A DNA stretch of 64,000 nucleotides from JAJPJE01 sp963848375 (GTDB lineage Bacteria; Acidobacteriota; Terriglobia; Terriglobales; Acidobacteriaceae), in NCBI GenBank assembly GCA_963848375.1, contig CAWKDK010000007.1:1-64000 (forward strand), read 5' to 3'. This document shows, piece after piece, positions 6,918 through 15,060 of this stretch (positions are counted from its first letter, which is position 1; each line of letters begins with the position of its first letter). Below the pieces are notes generated by a model that saw only the letters and a program-made list of their open reading frames with translations, did not search any database and had not been told where the DNA came from. Position numbers and translations under genes: made by a program.

Positions 6918-8267
6918 CTAAAACTTCGTCACTTCCGTGAAATTGAAATCGCGAATCTTCATCGCCGGCACCACCATGTCGAACGACTCTTCGCCGCTCG
7001 CGCGCACCGGTTCGCTCATCTCCAGAACATTGTTCAGGAATGTGACCACACTCTGATTGAAGCGGAAATTCCGAATGCCGCCGAAGATCTGGCCGCCTTT
7101 AACGTGGAATGTGCCGTCGCGAGTCATGCCGGTGAGGATCTTCTCGTACGGATCGACCTCGCGGATATACCACAGGCGCGTGACGAGGATTCCATCTTCG
7201 GTGCCTTTTACCATCTCGTCGATGCTGCGTTTCTTGCCGTCTGCGCCTCCGGAGATGACGATGTTCATCGGCGCTTCACCGACTTCGTTGGGGATCGGAA
7301 ATCCGTGGCCGGTGGGACGCACCGGACCGAGCTTGTTCGCGAACTCGGACTTGCGCACCTTCTCTGCGGTGCCGCGCGCGTAGACGAGGCTGGTAACCAC
7401 GCCGTTTTCGACCAGCTTCACCTGCTGCTTGCGCACGCCTTCGCCATCGAACGGCGCGCCCGACTGCAATGGATGGTAGACATCGTCTGTAATCGAAATG
7501 TTTTCGCCGAAGAGCTTTGTGCCTACGCGATTGTTCAGGAATGAACGTTCGTCGAGGATCGCCTGGCCGCCCCAGTCCCAGAACATGAATCCCAGCAGGT
7601 CGAGAACTGCAGCAGGTTCGAGGATCACCGTGTACTTGCCCGGAGGGAGCTCTTTCGGGCCGGCAGATTCTTTGGCTTTTTCCGCTGCGACTTCGGCGAG
7701 TTCCACCGGATCGAAGTTGCGTGCGTCGGGAGAGTTGGCCTTCTGCCATCCGGAAGAATCCGCCGCAAGCATGGTGATCGAGCATTCGGCAGAGGTTTGC
7801 GTGTGATACGAAACCAGCCCACGCGAATTCAGGATCGCATCAACGGATTCGGCTGTGGCGTAAATGCCGGCGGTCGTCAGCTTGCGCTTTTGCGCGACTT
7901 GCACGATCTTTTCGACCGCAGCGGCGCGCTCTTGCGGACCAATACTCGAAGTCTCGAAGTAATTGCGTGCCGGAGCAGGGCCGTTGGGATCGAAGGCCGC
8001 AGCATCAGCCATGGGAAGCAGATCAGGATCTGCCGCCTGCACTTTGGCAAGATTGGTCGCGGCTTCCACCACGCGCCGAATACTGTCCTCGTCGAATTTG
8101 TTCGTGGTGGCGCGCGCAGTGCGGCCACCCAGATTCACGCGCACCGAGAGCGAATAGTTCTCTTCGGAGACATTCTGCGTAATCCCGTTGTTGGCGAAGC
8201 GCGTAAGCGCGCTCTGGCCGCCGCCGATCAGCAGTTCAGTCTCGTCAGCCTTGGAGTGCTTCAGCAC
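6918..8267 (-). CDS. pmbA: TldE/PmbA-type subunit of the TldD/TldE metalloprotease
   Basis: The 449 residues have the TldD/PmbA fold. It lacks the HExxxH zinc motif present in the partner at 8785-10257, which is what separates TldE (PmbA) from TldD. Conserved family features include the N-terminal SEENYSLSVRVNLGGRTA segment and the C-terminal GGIRNFRFNQSV. In characterised bacteria TldD and TldE form a heterodimer that degrades unfolded peptides passed through a narrow channel and matures some peptide antibiotics (microcin B17). The gene is downstream of tldD on the same strand, but the two are separated by about 500 bp that carry a four-helix-bundle gene. Confidence 0.92.
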   Translation of the reverse strand: MLKHSKADETELLIGGGQSALTRFANNGITQNVSEENYSLSVRVNLGGRTARATTNKFDEDSIRRVVEAATNLAKVQAADPDLLPMADAAAFDPNGPAPARNYFETSSIGPQERAAAVEKIVQVAQKRKLTTAGIYATAESVDAILNSRGLVSYHTQTSAECSITMLAADSSGWQKANSPDARNFDPVELAEVAAEKAKESAGPKELPPGKYTVILEPAAVLDLLGFMFWDWGGQAILDERSFLNNRVGTKLFGENISITDDVYHPLQSGAPFDGEGVRKQQVKLVENGVVTSLVYARGTAEKVRKSEFANKLGPVRPTGHGFPIPNEVGEAPMNIVISGGADGKKRSIDEMVKGTEDGILVTRLWYIREVDPYEKILTGMTRDGTFHVKGGQIFGGIRNFRFNQSVVTFLNNVLEMSEPVRASGEESFDMVVPAMKIRDFNFTEVTKF

Positions 8268-8313
8268 CCGCGGAAAAGGTTTCTTGAGCTTTTTCTTTAG
8301 TAAGCATGTAGCA

Positions 8314-8346
8314 GTTAGTAATTAGTACTTAGTAATTTGTAATTAG
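8314..8346. repeat. Left arm of inverted repeat flanking the four-helix-bundle gene
   Basis: Starts GTTAGTAATTAGTA and continues as AT-rich TTAGTAATT iterations; it overlaps the stop codon of the gene at 8343. Its first 14 nt are the exact reverse complement of the end of the right arm (8744-8757). Confidence 0.75.
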
Positions 8347-8711
8347 CAATTCTCGCGGGCACGGGAAACGTGGCCAATCAAGGACGTCAACATACGGCGG
8401 ACTTCAACGGTCATGCTGGAGACACGTTTATGTTCCTCGTCCGTGACGTAGCCTAAATCGCGGGCGAGCAGCAACTGATACTCAAGTTCACTCCCCGATC
8501 CGGAAGCAATTTGTAGAAATCGGTGCAACTCTGGATTCCCTTTGCGGCCACATCCTTCGGCAATATTCGACGGAATTGACGCGCTACATCTCCGGATTTG
8601 ACTTGTAAGCCCATACAGCTCCGCTTTAGGGAACGTTGCAGTAATTTGATAAGCGGCAAGGGTCAAGTGGTGAGCCTTTTCCCAAACTTTCAACTCACGA
8701 AAATCTCTCAT
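8343..8711 (-). CDS. Four-helix-bundle protein of the 23S rRNA intervening-sequence (S23/IVP) family
   Basis: This 122-residue protein shows the family pattern: FRELKVWEKAHHL near the N-terminus, YGLTSQIRRCSASIPSNIAEG in the middle, then helices around LQIASGSGSELEYQLLLARDLGY. Related proteins were first noted inside 23S rRNA intervening sequences of spirochaetes and Coxiella, and form homopentamers similar to the Avd protein of diversity-generating retroelements; the cellular role is unknown. Here it lies between tldE and tldD, on the same strand, with inverted AT-rich repeats at both ends, so it looks like an inserted element. No transposase or reverse transcriptase is present. The repeat on the 3' side provides its stop codon. 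Confidence 0.9.
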   Translation of the reverse strand: MRDFRELKVWEKAHHLTLAAYQITATFPKAELYGLTSQIRRCSASIPSNIAEGCGRKGNPELHRFLQIASGSGSELEYQLLLARDLGYVTDEEHKRVSSMTVEVRRMLTSLIGHVSRARENC

Positions 8712-8730
8712 GGTGGCCTCGGTGGACGGT

Positions 8731-8757
8731 ACTAATTACCAACTACTAATTACTAAC
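8731..8757. repeat. Right arm of inverted repeat flanking the four-helix-bundle gene
   Basis: Reverse complement reads GTTAGTAATTAGTAGTTGGT, equal to the left arm in the first 14 nt and in 8 of the next 10. It lies 20 nt upstream of the four-helix-bundle ATG. Confidence 0.75.
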
Positions 8758-8784
8758 GACTGTGGCTGTCCACAAGCGCATGCA

Positions 8785-10257
8785 TCACTCAGTTTTGTAC
8801 GCAGAACCAACTTTGATCCCACGAAATCTTGCAGGCGCTGCGCCGTGTCCAGTTCCCATCACTTGTTGCGGCTGGCCTTTGCCGCAATTCGGAGTTCCCC
8901 ACAACGTCCACTGATCGCGCGAGCAAATCGCGTCCATCGAGTTCCAGAACTCGGTCGTGATTCCCGAGTACGAAGGATTCTTCAGCATGCGGCCAAGTTT
9001 GCCGCCTTTGATCTCCCAGCCAATCTCGGTGCCGAACTGGAAGTTGTAGCGCTTGTCGTCGATCGACCACGAGCGATTCGTCTGGAAGAAGATGCCGTGA
9101 TCGGTCGACGCGATCAGCTGATCGAGCGTCAACGGTTTCGTTCCCGGCAGAATGCTGATGTTGGTCATGCGGATCATCGGAACGCGATTCCAACCGTCGG
9201 CGCGCATCGTTCCGCCCGAGCGCTCCGCGCCAATTGTGTGCGCAGTGTCGCGCGACGTCAGATATCCGGTGAAAAGTCCGTTCGTAATCACGGGCGTGCA
9301 TTGCGCTGGAACGCCTTCATCGTCGTATTTGAATGTGCCAAGTCCAGGACCGTGAGCTTCGGTCGCATCGGCGACAACGTTCACGATGTCGCTTCCATAT
9401 TTCAGCTTGCGCAGCTTCTCGGTGGTGAGGAATGACATACCGGCGAAGTTGGCTTCCATGCCGAGCACGCGATCGAGTTCAATCGGATGTCCAATCGACT
9501 CGTGTATCTGAAGTCCGAGTTGCGACGAATCCAGGATGATGTCGTAGTTGCCCTGCGGACATTGATCCGCCTTGTGCAAGGCGACTGCTTCTTCCGCGAT
9601 GCGGCGAGCATTCTCCAGCAGCTTGAGCTCTTCGATCAGTTCGTAGCCTTTGTCCTGCCACTGACCTCCGAACGAGTTCGGATACGAGCGCTTCATGATC
9701 TCGCTTCCGGCGAACGCGTACGCAGCGTAGCCCGCTCCGACAGTCGTCTTCACCTGGTGAATGTCAGAACCGTCAGTGTTGTAGAACCACTGCTCGTAGC
9801 GGCGGAAATTGAGGTTAGCCTCGGCGAGCGTGATTCCAGCTACGGCTCGCAACTCGGCGTCAATCTTCAGCAGCAGATCGATGTTCTGCTCTACTGATGT
9901 AGTGAATGGATCGATGCGGCACGGACTCGCCCAATCGTCGACATACGCCTTTTCGGGCGCAAGCCGCACGTCTTCCTGTTTCACGCGTGCCGACGCGCGA
10001 GCGATCTCCAAGGCGCGTCCGGCGGTAATTTCGATGCCTTCGCGCGTCAGATCTTCCGTGGCTGCAAATCCCCAAGCTCCGTTAGCGAGCACGCGGATCC
10101 CCGCGCCGAGCGACTCCGAATCGGAGACATAGCCGACTTTTCCATTCTTGGTGGAAAGCGCGCGCTGGCGATCGTCGACGATACGGATTTCGGCGTATTG
10201 CACGCCCTGCGCGTGGCAGACGTCCAGAGCCCAACCAGCAATTTGCTTCATACTCAT
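8785..10257 (-). CDS. tldD: TldD, zinc-binding subunit of the TldD/TldE metalloprotease
   Basis: The 490 residues carry the TldD signature HESIGHPIELDR (HExxxH plus downstream Glu, the zinc-binding set) just before the middle of the protein, and the C-terminal GTGHG/ARFRGIKVGSA region. It pairs with the PmbA-type protein encoded downstream to give the cytoplasmic TldD/E protease, which acts on small unfolded peptides. Start options are the first and third codons (MSMKQ). The gene is followed by the inverted-repeat-flanked four-helix-bundle insertion before tldE, so cotranscription of the two subunits must cross the insertion. Confidence 0.94.
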   Translation of the reverse strand: MSMKQIAGWALDVCHAQGVQYAEIRIVDDRQRALSTKNGKVGYVSDSESLGAGIRVLANGAWGFAATEDLTREGIEITAGRALEIARASARVKQEDVRLAPEKAYVDDWASPCRIDPFTTSVEQNIDLLLKIDAELRAVAGITLAEANLNFRRYEQWFYNTDGSDIHQVKTTVGAGYAAYAFAGSEIMKRSYPNSFGGQWQDKGYELIEELKLLENARRIAEEAVALHKADQCPQGNYDIILDSSQLGLQIHESIGHPIELDRVLGMEANFAGMSFLTTEKLRKLKYGSDIVNVVADATEAHGPGLGTFKYDDEGVPAQCTPVITNGLFTGYLTSRDTAHTIGAERSGGTMRADGWNRVPMIRMTNISILPGTKPLTLDQLIASTDHGIFFQTNRSWSIDDKRYNFQFGTEIGWEIKGGKLGRMLKNPSYSGITTEFWNSMDAICSRDQWTLWGTPNCGKGQPQQVMGTGHGAAPARFRGIKVGSAYKTE

Positions 10258-10271
10258 CGCAGAACATAATA

Positions 10272-10340
10272 AGTTGTCAGTTGGCAGTTGTCAGTTGCCA
10301 GAAAAACAGTTGTTAGTTCTTAGTGATTAGTTGTTAGTTT
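10272..10340. repeat. Iterated TTGTCAGTTGGCAGT / GTTAGTT short repeats
   Basis: Units such as GTTGTCAG, GTTGGCAG, GTTGTCAG, GTTGCCAG, then GTTGTTAG and GATTAGTTGTTAG follow each other with 8-10 nt period directly upstream of tldD. The array is imperfect and has no ORF. Confidence 0.6.
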
Positions 10341-10374
10341 GTTATCACCGTGTTCTCGAGATTGATGGATACGT

Positions 10375-10717
10375 TTGCTACTAAAGACGGTAAATCTTAA
10401 GAGTGGTATGCCGCAGGTCCGCGAGGCGCTCGCGCAGCTTGAACGTGAGATGAACGTCGCACGCCAGCAAGGTTGCGTGCTGCTGAAGATTGTCCACGGT
10501 TACGGCTCGCATGGCGTTGGCGGCGACATTCGCATTGCAGTACAGAAAGAGCTACGCGCGTTGTGCGAATCAGGCGGTTGCGCGGGCGTGATCTTCGGGG
10601 AAGACTGGCGAATCTCGAACGAACTGGCTTGGCCAGTTGCTGCAGAAGCACAAGTCGTTGAAGCAAGATACGGATCTGGGCCGAGGGAATCGAGGGATCA
10701 CAGTTGTCGTTCTATGA
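10375..10717 (+). pseudogene. Smr-like domain protein, split by a +1 frameshift
   Basis: The first frame runs from a TTG at 10375 (MLLKTVNLKSGMPQ; no better start is in frame, a TGA lies just upstream). It holds a Smr/MutS2-C-like core, LLKIVHGYGSHGVGGDIR, then IFGEDWRISNELAW. At about 10630-10636 the conserved continuation moves to the +1 frame and reads LLQKHKSLKQDTDLGRGNRG, ending at the TGA at 10715-10717, which is how family members end. The uninterrupted product would be about 114 residues. Without correction the first frame runs on to 10749 with unrelated residues. One extra base, either a real mutation or a sequence error, explains it. Smr domains bind or nick nucleic acids in known cases; the role here is unknown. 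Confidence 0.72.
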
Positions 10718-11098
10718 ATCTGCCTGGGAAGAAGCCCTTTCGCCGGTAAGCCGCCAGGAAATCAGTCCGCCGGCATAAACCGGAATCATGGCGGAAGCGA
10801 TCATGATGAACTCGAATGGAAACAGGTTGTGAGTGGTTGGATCTTTCATCCAATCGAAAGCGATCAGCAGTGCGTTCCCGAGACACATGCCGAGCACGAT
10901 GCAGGCGCAAAGCTTGGCTGTATGACCGGCGGCACGAAATGTAGCAGCGAAACCAGCGATCAGTAGCGTGATCACCATCGGCCAGAAGCCAGGCATTCGA
11001 TGTTCGCGCACCGAATAAGGTAGATAAGGATGAAAGAAGAGGAAGTGAAGTACCACGCCTTCGCAAATCGCGATGATGTATCGAGTCCTTGTGCTCAC
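10712..11098 (-). CDS. Small membrane protein of unknown function
   Basis: The 128 residues contain three or four hydrophobic segments (around 8-25, 38-55, 63-82 and 95-113) separated by short polar loops, and a polar C-terminus. No domain is recognised. It overlaps the 3' end of the Smr-like gene by 6 bp in convergent orientation, so the two genes share their 3' region. Coding status rests on length, hydrophobic pattern and the tidy fit between neighbours. Confidence 0.6.
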   Translation of the reverse strand: MSTRTRYIIAICEGVVLHFLFFHPYLPYSVREHRMPGFWPMVITLLIAGFAATFRAAGHTAKLCACIVLGMCLGNALLIAFDWMKDPTTHNLFPFEFIMIASAMIPVYAGGLISWRLTGERASSQADS

Positions 11099-11181
11099 CC
11101 GAAGCCCCTCAGCAAGATGGATTGAGGCATTATGGAGAGAATTGCCGCCTGGAGCGAGTAATCAGCCAGATGCTGAGCAGC

Positions 11182-11949
11182 TTAGGTGCTTTCGGCGAAG
11201 CCGCTGCGGCGCTGGTCGGCGCGCCGAACGCGAACGGTAACGTTCTTAAGGTGCTCGATCCTATAAGGCAAAGAGGGCATCTGCCGCCGATACTCAAATA
11301 GCACTTCGAGAACTTCGTATCGAACATTCATTCCAATCTCGCCCGGCTGAAGTAATACGAAATCGGTAGCACGCGGCAGGGGATAATTGGCATGGATTCC
11401 GATAATTCCAACCCTTTCGCCAGTTTCGACGTCGATGAACTCGATGCAATCCTGTGCTGTGCGCTCGCGATGTCGCCTTTCGGTCGCAGGAGTTTCAGGA
11501 ATAACGCGCGGTGCTCTTGGCGACTTCAGGTGCTCGCGGATAGCATTCAACTCCAGCCCGTTCTTCTCAAGAAGCTTTGCCGCGAACGTCCCTTGCTCGC
11601 GCAGAAGTCCAAGCAGCATGTGCTCGACTCCAATGTGCCGATCGCGCAGGCGTTCCGCTTCTTCTGCGGAGTAAGCCAGAACTCGCTTGGATTCGTTGCT
11701 CAGAGGAAGGTCGACGGAAGTTGGTAGCTTCGGCTGTCCCTGATTTCTCACAGCAGCTTCAGATTCGATCTGCTGGCGAATCGATGACGCCTGCTCTGGC
11801 GTGATGAAGTCGAGCAGAAGACCGGCTTCTTCCCGAACCAGTCCCAGCAGCAGATGCTGAGTTTCGATGTATGTATCGCCAAGTTGGCTAGCTTCGTAGC
11901 GCGCGAAGAAGATCACGCGGCGTGCGCGTTCTGTGTATCGCTCGAACAT
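11182..11949 (-). CDS. Stand-alone Clp N-terminal (double Clp-N) domain protein
   Basis: From the ATG at 11949 the protein has 255 residues and begins MFERYTERARRVIFFARYEA, the exact start typical of ClpC N-domains. Two Clp-N repeats follow (about 1-70 and 83-150: HIGVEHMLLGLLREQG in the second). Residues 160-255 are unlike any Clp ATPase module; no Walker A or B motif is present. Such ATPase-less Clp-N proteins may act as adaptors or decoys for the substrate- or adaptor-binding face of ClpC/ClpA. An in-frame start 54 nt upstream is possible but adds residues that do not fit the family. Confidence 0.85.
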   Translation of the reverse strand: MFERYTERARRVIFFARYEASQLGDTYIETQHLLLGLVREEAGLLLDFITPEQASSIRQQIESEAAVRNQGQPKLPTSVDLPLSNESKRVLAYSAEEAERLRDRHIGVEHMLLGLLREQGTFAAKLLEKNGLELNAIREHLKSPRAPRVIPETPATERRHRERTAQDCIEFIDVETGERVGIIGIHANYPLPRATDFVLLQPGEIGMNVRYEVLEVLFEYRRQMPSLPYRIEHLKNVTVRVRRADQRRSGFAEST

Positions 11950-12064
11950 GAATGTCAGACCGCAGGAGAGGCTATCACAGGGAGACGAAGGTGCAGAGCT
12001 CACGGGAAATTTGTTTCGGAAGGGTGCGCAGGCCAGAGGCCCGTCGGCGAGACTCCGGCGCTAC

Positions 12065-12095
12065 GCGCGGACAGGAATGTCCGCGCCACACAAAC
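12065..12095. repeat. Palindromic intergenic repeat, family 2, copy A
   Basis: GCGCGGACA-GGAA-TGTCCGCGC followed by CACACAAAC. The same palindrome occurs at 32655, 40514 and 63049 in this window. Confidence 0.8.
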
Positions 12096-12102
12096 AAAAG
12101 CA

Positions 12103-12137
12103 CACAAAACAAGAAGGGCGACCTCGCGGCCGCCCTT
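12103..12137 (-). terminator. Predicted rho-independent terminator of ahcY
   Basis: On the minus strand AAGGGCG and CGCCCTT pair over a 10 nt loop, followed by CTTGTTTTG. It lies about 30 nt after the ahcY stop. Confidence 0.55.
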
Positions 12138-12168
12138 CGTGAAACGTGAAACTCGAAACGTGAAACGC

Positions 12169-13446
12169 TTATGTTCCTTCCGACCAGCCTGACAGGTACT
12201 CTTCCTGTTCGGGACTGAGGCGGTCGATCTTGATGCCCATCGACTCGAGCTTCAGCTTGGCGACGCGCTTGTCGAGGTCTTCGGGAACGCGGTAGACCTT
12301 CTTCTCGAGCTTGTCGTGGTTCTTCACCATGTACTCGACCGACAGAGCCTGGTCGGCGAAGCTCATGTCCATCACTGACGGCGGATGACCTTCGGCGGCG
12401 GCCAGGTTGATCAAGCGGCCTTCGCCCAGCAGGTTGATCTTGCGTCCGTCCTTCAGCGAGTACTCCTCGACGAAGGTGCGCGTGGTGCGCTTGGAAGAAG
12501 AGAGCTTTTCCAGAGCGGGGATATCGATCTCGACATTGAAGTGGCCGGAGTTCGAGATGATCGCGCCGTCCTTCATCAGTTCGAAATGTTCCTTCGCGAG
12601 CACGTTCTTGTTGCCGGTGACGCTGCAGAAGACGTCGCCGATCTTGGCGGCTTCGTGCATGGACATGACGCGGAAGCCGTCCATCACTGCTTCGAGCGCC
12701 TTCGTCGGATCGATTTCCGTGACGATGACTTCGGCGCCCTGACCACGAGCGCGACTGGCCAATCCGCGACCGCACCAGCCATAGCCGGCGACCACGAACT
12801 TGCTGCCCGCGAGCAGGAAGTTGGTTGCGCGAATAATGCCGTCGATGGTCGACTGACCGGTTCCGTAACGATTGTCGAAGAGATGCTTGGTGTCGGCATC
12901 GTTCACGGCGACGATTGGATACTTCAACACGCCGTCTTTCGCCATGGCACGCAGGCGGATGACGCCGGTCGTCGTTTCTTCGGTGCCGCCGATGATCCCG
13001 TCGATGACGTCGGTGCGCTTGGTGAGCGCGATGCTGACCAGGTCAGCGCCGTCATCCATGGTGATGTGCGGTTTGTGATCGAGCGCGGACATGATGTGCG
13101 AGTAGTAGGTGTTGTTGTCCTCGCCCTTGATCGCGAACACGGGAATGTTGTAGTCGCGTACGAGGCAAGCGGCCACGTCGTCCTGCGTAGAGAGCGGGTT
13201 CGAGGCGCAGAGCGCGACATCGGCGCCGCCGTCGCGCAGCGTGATCATCAGGTTGGCGGTCTCGGCGGTCACGTGCAGGCAAGCCGAGATGCGAATGTCT
13301 TTGAGTGGCTGATTCTTGATGAAGTCCTTGCGGATAATCTGCAGAACCTTCATCGATTGGTTTGCCCACTCGATGCGCTTCTTACCCAGATCCGCTACTT
13401 CGAAGTTCTTAACGTCACAGGGAATGTTGGTGGTTGTGCTTGCCAT
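12169..13446 (-). CDS. ahcY: Adenosylhomocysteinase
   Basis: The 425 residues cover the full SAH hydrolase: the N-terminal substrate domain (ISACLHVTAETANLMITL), the NAD-binding motif VVAGYGWCGRGLA, and the C-terminal LESMGIKIDRLS...EQEEYL segment that is shared by archaeal and bacterial enzymes of the shorter class. It hydrolyses S-adenosylhomocysteine to adenosine and homocysteine with bound NAD, removing the inhibitory product of methyltransferases. It follows metK on the same strand after 207 nt of palindrome-containing DNA, so the SAM-making and SAH-removing enzymes are neighbours. AhcY ends GWSEGT instead of the eukaryotic FRY terminus, consistent with this class. Confidence 0.96.
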   Translation of the reverse strand: MASTTTNIPCDVKNFEVADLGKKRIEWANQSMKVLQIIRKDFIKNQPLKDIRISACLHVTAETANLMITLRDGGADVALCASNPLSTQDDVAACLVRDYNIPVFAIKGEDNNTYYSHIMSALDHKPHITMDDGADLVSIALTKRTDVIDGIIGGTEETTTGVIRLRAMAKDGVLKYPIVAVNDADTKHLFDNRYGTGQSTIDGIIRATNFLLAGSKFVVAGYGWCGRGLASRARGQGAEVIVTEIDPTKALEAVMDGFRVMSMHEAAKIGDVFCSVTGNKNVLAKEHFELMKDGAIISNSGHFNVEIDIPALEKLSSSKRTTRTFVEEYSLKDGRKINLLGEGRLINLAAAEGHPPSVMDMSFADQALSVEYMVKNHDKLEKKVYRVPEDLDKRVAKLKLESMGIKIDRLSPEQEEYLSGWSEGT

Positions 13447-13516
13447 AATCTCCTATTTAACAACAGCTCGCGGGCCGTGGGGAATAATTGCCGTAAGTCG
13501 GATGGGACATTTCTAA

Positions 13517-13554
13517 TCCCACCTTAGCCAACAGAGGGCTAAGATGGGGCACCC
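13517..13554. repeat. Palindromic intergenic repeat, family 1, copy 2
   Basis: TCCCA, stem CCTTAGCC / GGCTAAGA, then TGGGGCACCC. Lies between metK and ahcY. Confidence 0.8.
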
Positions 13555-13577
13555 AGTGAATACCCAATCTGGGGGTC

Positions 13578-13602
13578 GGGCGCACACAAGGTGCGCCCTT
13601 TT
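13578..13602 (+). other. Perfect 8-bp hairpin between metK and ahcY
   Basis: GGGCGCAC-ACAAG-GTGCGCCC followed by TTTT on the plus strand. On the minus strand, where the genes are, no T-run follows, so it is not a classical metK terminator; it may pause or shape the mRNA. Confidence 0.4.
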
Positions 13603-13653
13603 CACACCATCTCCCCTCAGGTCCATACGGACCGGGGGAGCGTTGCAAGGTCG

Positions 13654-14832
13654 TTAATTCTTGGCGTGCACGGCAGCTTCCGCACCCGCAGTGGCGCGCA
13701 GAGCAGCCGCTTTGTCGGTAGCTTCCCAGGTGAAATCGCGATCGTTGCGGCCAAAGTGGCCATAAGCGGCCGTCTTCTTGTAGATCGGACGGCGCAGCTT
13801 CAACGACTCGATGATGCCCTTGGGGGTCAACTGGAAGTTCGCACGAATCGCTTCAGCGATCTTCTCGTCGGACACCTTGCCAGTTCCAAATGTCTCAACC
13901 AGAACGCTGACCGGTTCTGCTACGCCAATCGCATAGGCAAGCTGCACTTCGCAGCGGTCGGCCAATCCGGCAGCGACCACGTTCTTGGCGATGTAGCGCG
14001 CCATGTACGCTGCGGATCGATCCACCTTGGTCGGATCTTTGCCGCTGAATGCGCCACCACCGTGACGGCCCATGCCGCCGTAGGTATCGACGATGATCTT
14101 GCGTCCGGTCAGGCCAGTGTCGCCCATCGGGCCGCCGATCACGAAACGTCCAGTCGGATTGATGTGGTACTTGGTATCGGCGTCGAGCAACTCCGCGGGA
14201 ATCGTCGCCTGAATCACGTGCTTCAGAATGTCGGCGCGAAGCTCTTCGTTCGAGACGGTCTCGGCGTGCTGGGTCGAAATCACGACCGCGTCAACGCGGA
14301 ACGGTTTGCCGTTCTCGTCGTATTCCACTGTGACTTGGGATTTGCCGTCGGGCCGGAGGTAAGGAAGCGTGCCATTCTTGCGAACTTCGGTGAGTCTTAA
14401 GGTGAGCTTGTGTGCCAGCGCGATGGGCAACGGCATGAGCTCTGCTGTTTCGTTGGTGGCGTAACCGAACATCATGCCCTGATCGCCGGCGCCGCCTACA
14501 TCCACGCCCATGGCGATGTCGCCGGACTGCTTGTTGATGGTGGAGATCACGGCGCAAGTGTTGGAGTCGAAGCCGTAGAGAGCATTGTCGTAGCCGATGG
14601 CCGCGACCACGCCGCGTACCAGGCTCTGGAAATCAACGTAGGCTTTGGTGGTAATTTCACCAGCGATTACGACGAGGCCGGTGGCGGTGAGAGTTTCGCA
14701 GGCCACGCGGCTGTACGGATCTTGCTCGATACAAGCGTCTAGGATGGCGTCGGAGATCTGATCGGCAATCTTGTCCGGGTGACCTTCGGTCACGGATTCG
14801 GACGTAAATAGGTAACGCTTCTTGGAAGACAA
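13654..14832 (-). CDS. metK: S-adenosylmethionine synthetase
   Basis: This 392-residue enzyme has the two MetK signature regions: GAGDQGMMFGYA and the glycine-rich GGGAFSGKDPTKVDRSAAYM, plus the N-terminal FTSESVTEGHPDK ATP-binding segment. It joins methionine and ATP to make S-adenosylmethionine in the cytoplasm. The start codon is TTG at 14832, supported by AGGAGG about 9 nt upstream. The 5' leader to the rodZ-like gene is about 228 nt; I see no recognised SAM riboswitch in it. ahcY follows on the same strand, so the methyl-donor cycle is kept together. Confidence 0.97.
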   Translation of the reverse strand: MSSKKRYLFTSESVTEGHPDKIADQISDAILDACIEQDPYSRVACETLTATGLVVIAGEITTKAYVDFQSLVRGVVAAIGYDNALYGFDSNTCAVISTINKQSGDIAMGVDVGGAGDQGMMFGYATNETAELMPLPIALAHKLTLRLTEVRKNGTLPYLRPDGKSQVTVEYDENGKPFRVDAVVISTQHAETVSNEELRADILKHVIQATIPAELLDADTKYHINPTGRFVIGGPMGDTGLTGRKIIVDTYGGMGRHGGGAFSGKDPTKVDRSAAYMARYIAKNVVAAGLADRCEVQLAYAIGVAEPVSVLVETFGTGKVSDEKIAEAIRANFQLTPKGIIESLKLRRPIYKKTAAYGHFGRNDRDFTWEATDKAAALRATAGAEAAVHAKN

Positions 14833-15060
14833 AGCTTGCTTCCTCCTGGATGACTTTGGACGCTACAACAGAGAGGAACTACAGCGTAGGCCGCAAAATC
14901 GAATTAAGCGTCTTCCAACTTACCAGAGAACTCGGGCGAACTCAAACAGTTCTTACGCCTGCAACAGCTTACAAGTGAACACGGCTTGCACGTGAGAGCA
15001 TCGAACAGCAGGATTTTGTCACGGAAATGCGTACTGCTGGAGCGAACGGAGCAGTGTTCT

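Noticed and set aside
12385..13527. Plus-strand frame of 380 codons opposite ahcY
   Set aside because: Antisense shadow; the ahcY frame is fully conserved.
13633..13655. GGGGAGCGTTGCAAGG on the plus strand, similar to the start of a SAH riboswitch
   Set aside because: It is on the strand opposite to ahcY and metK and the remaining pairing elements are not visible.
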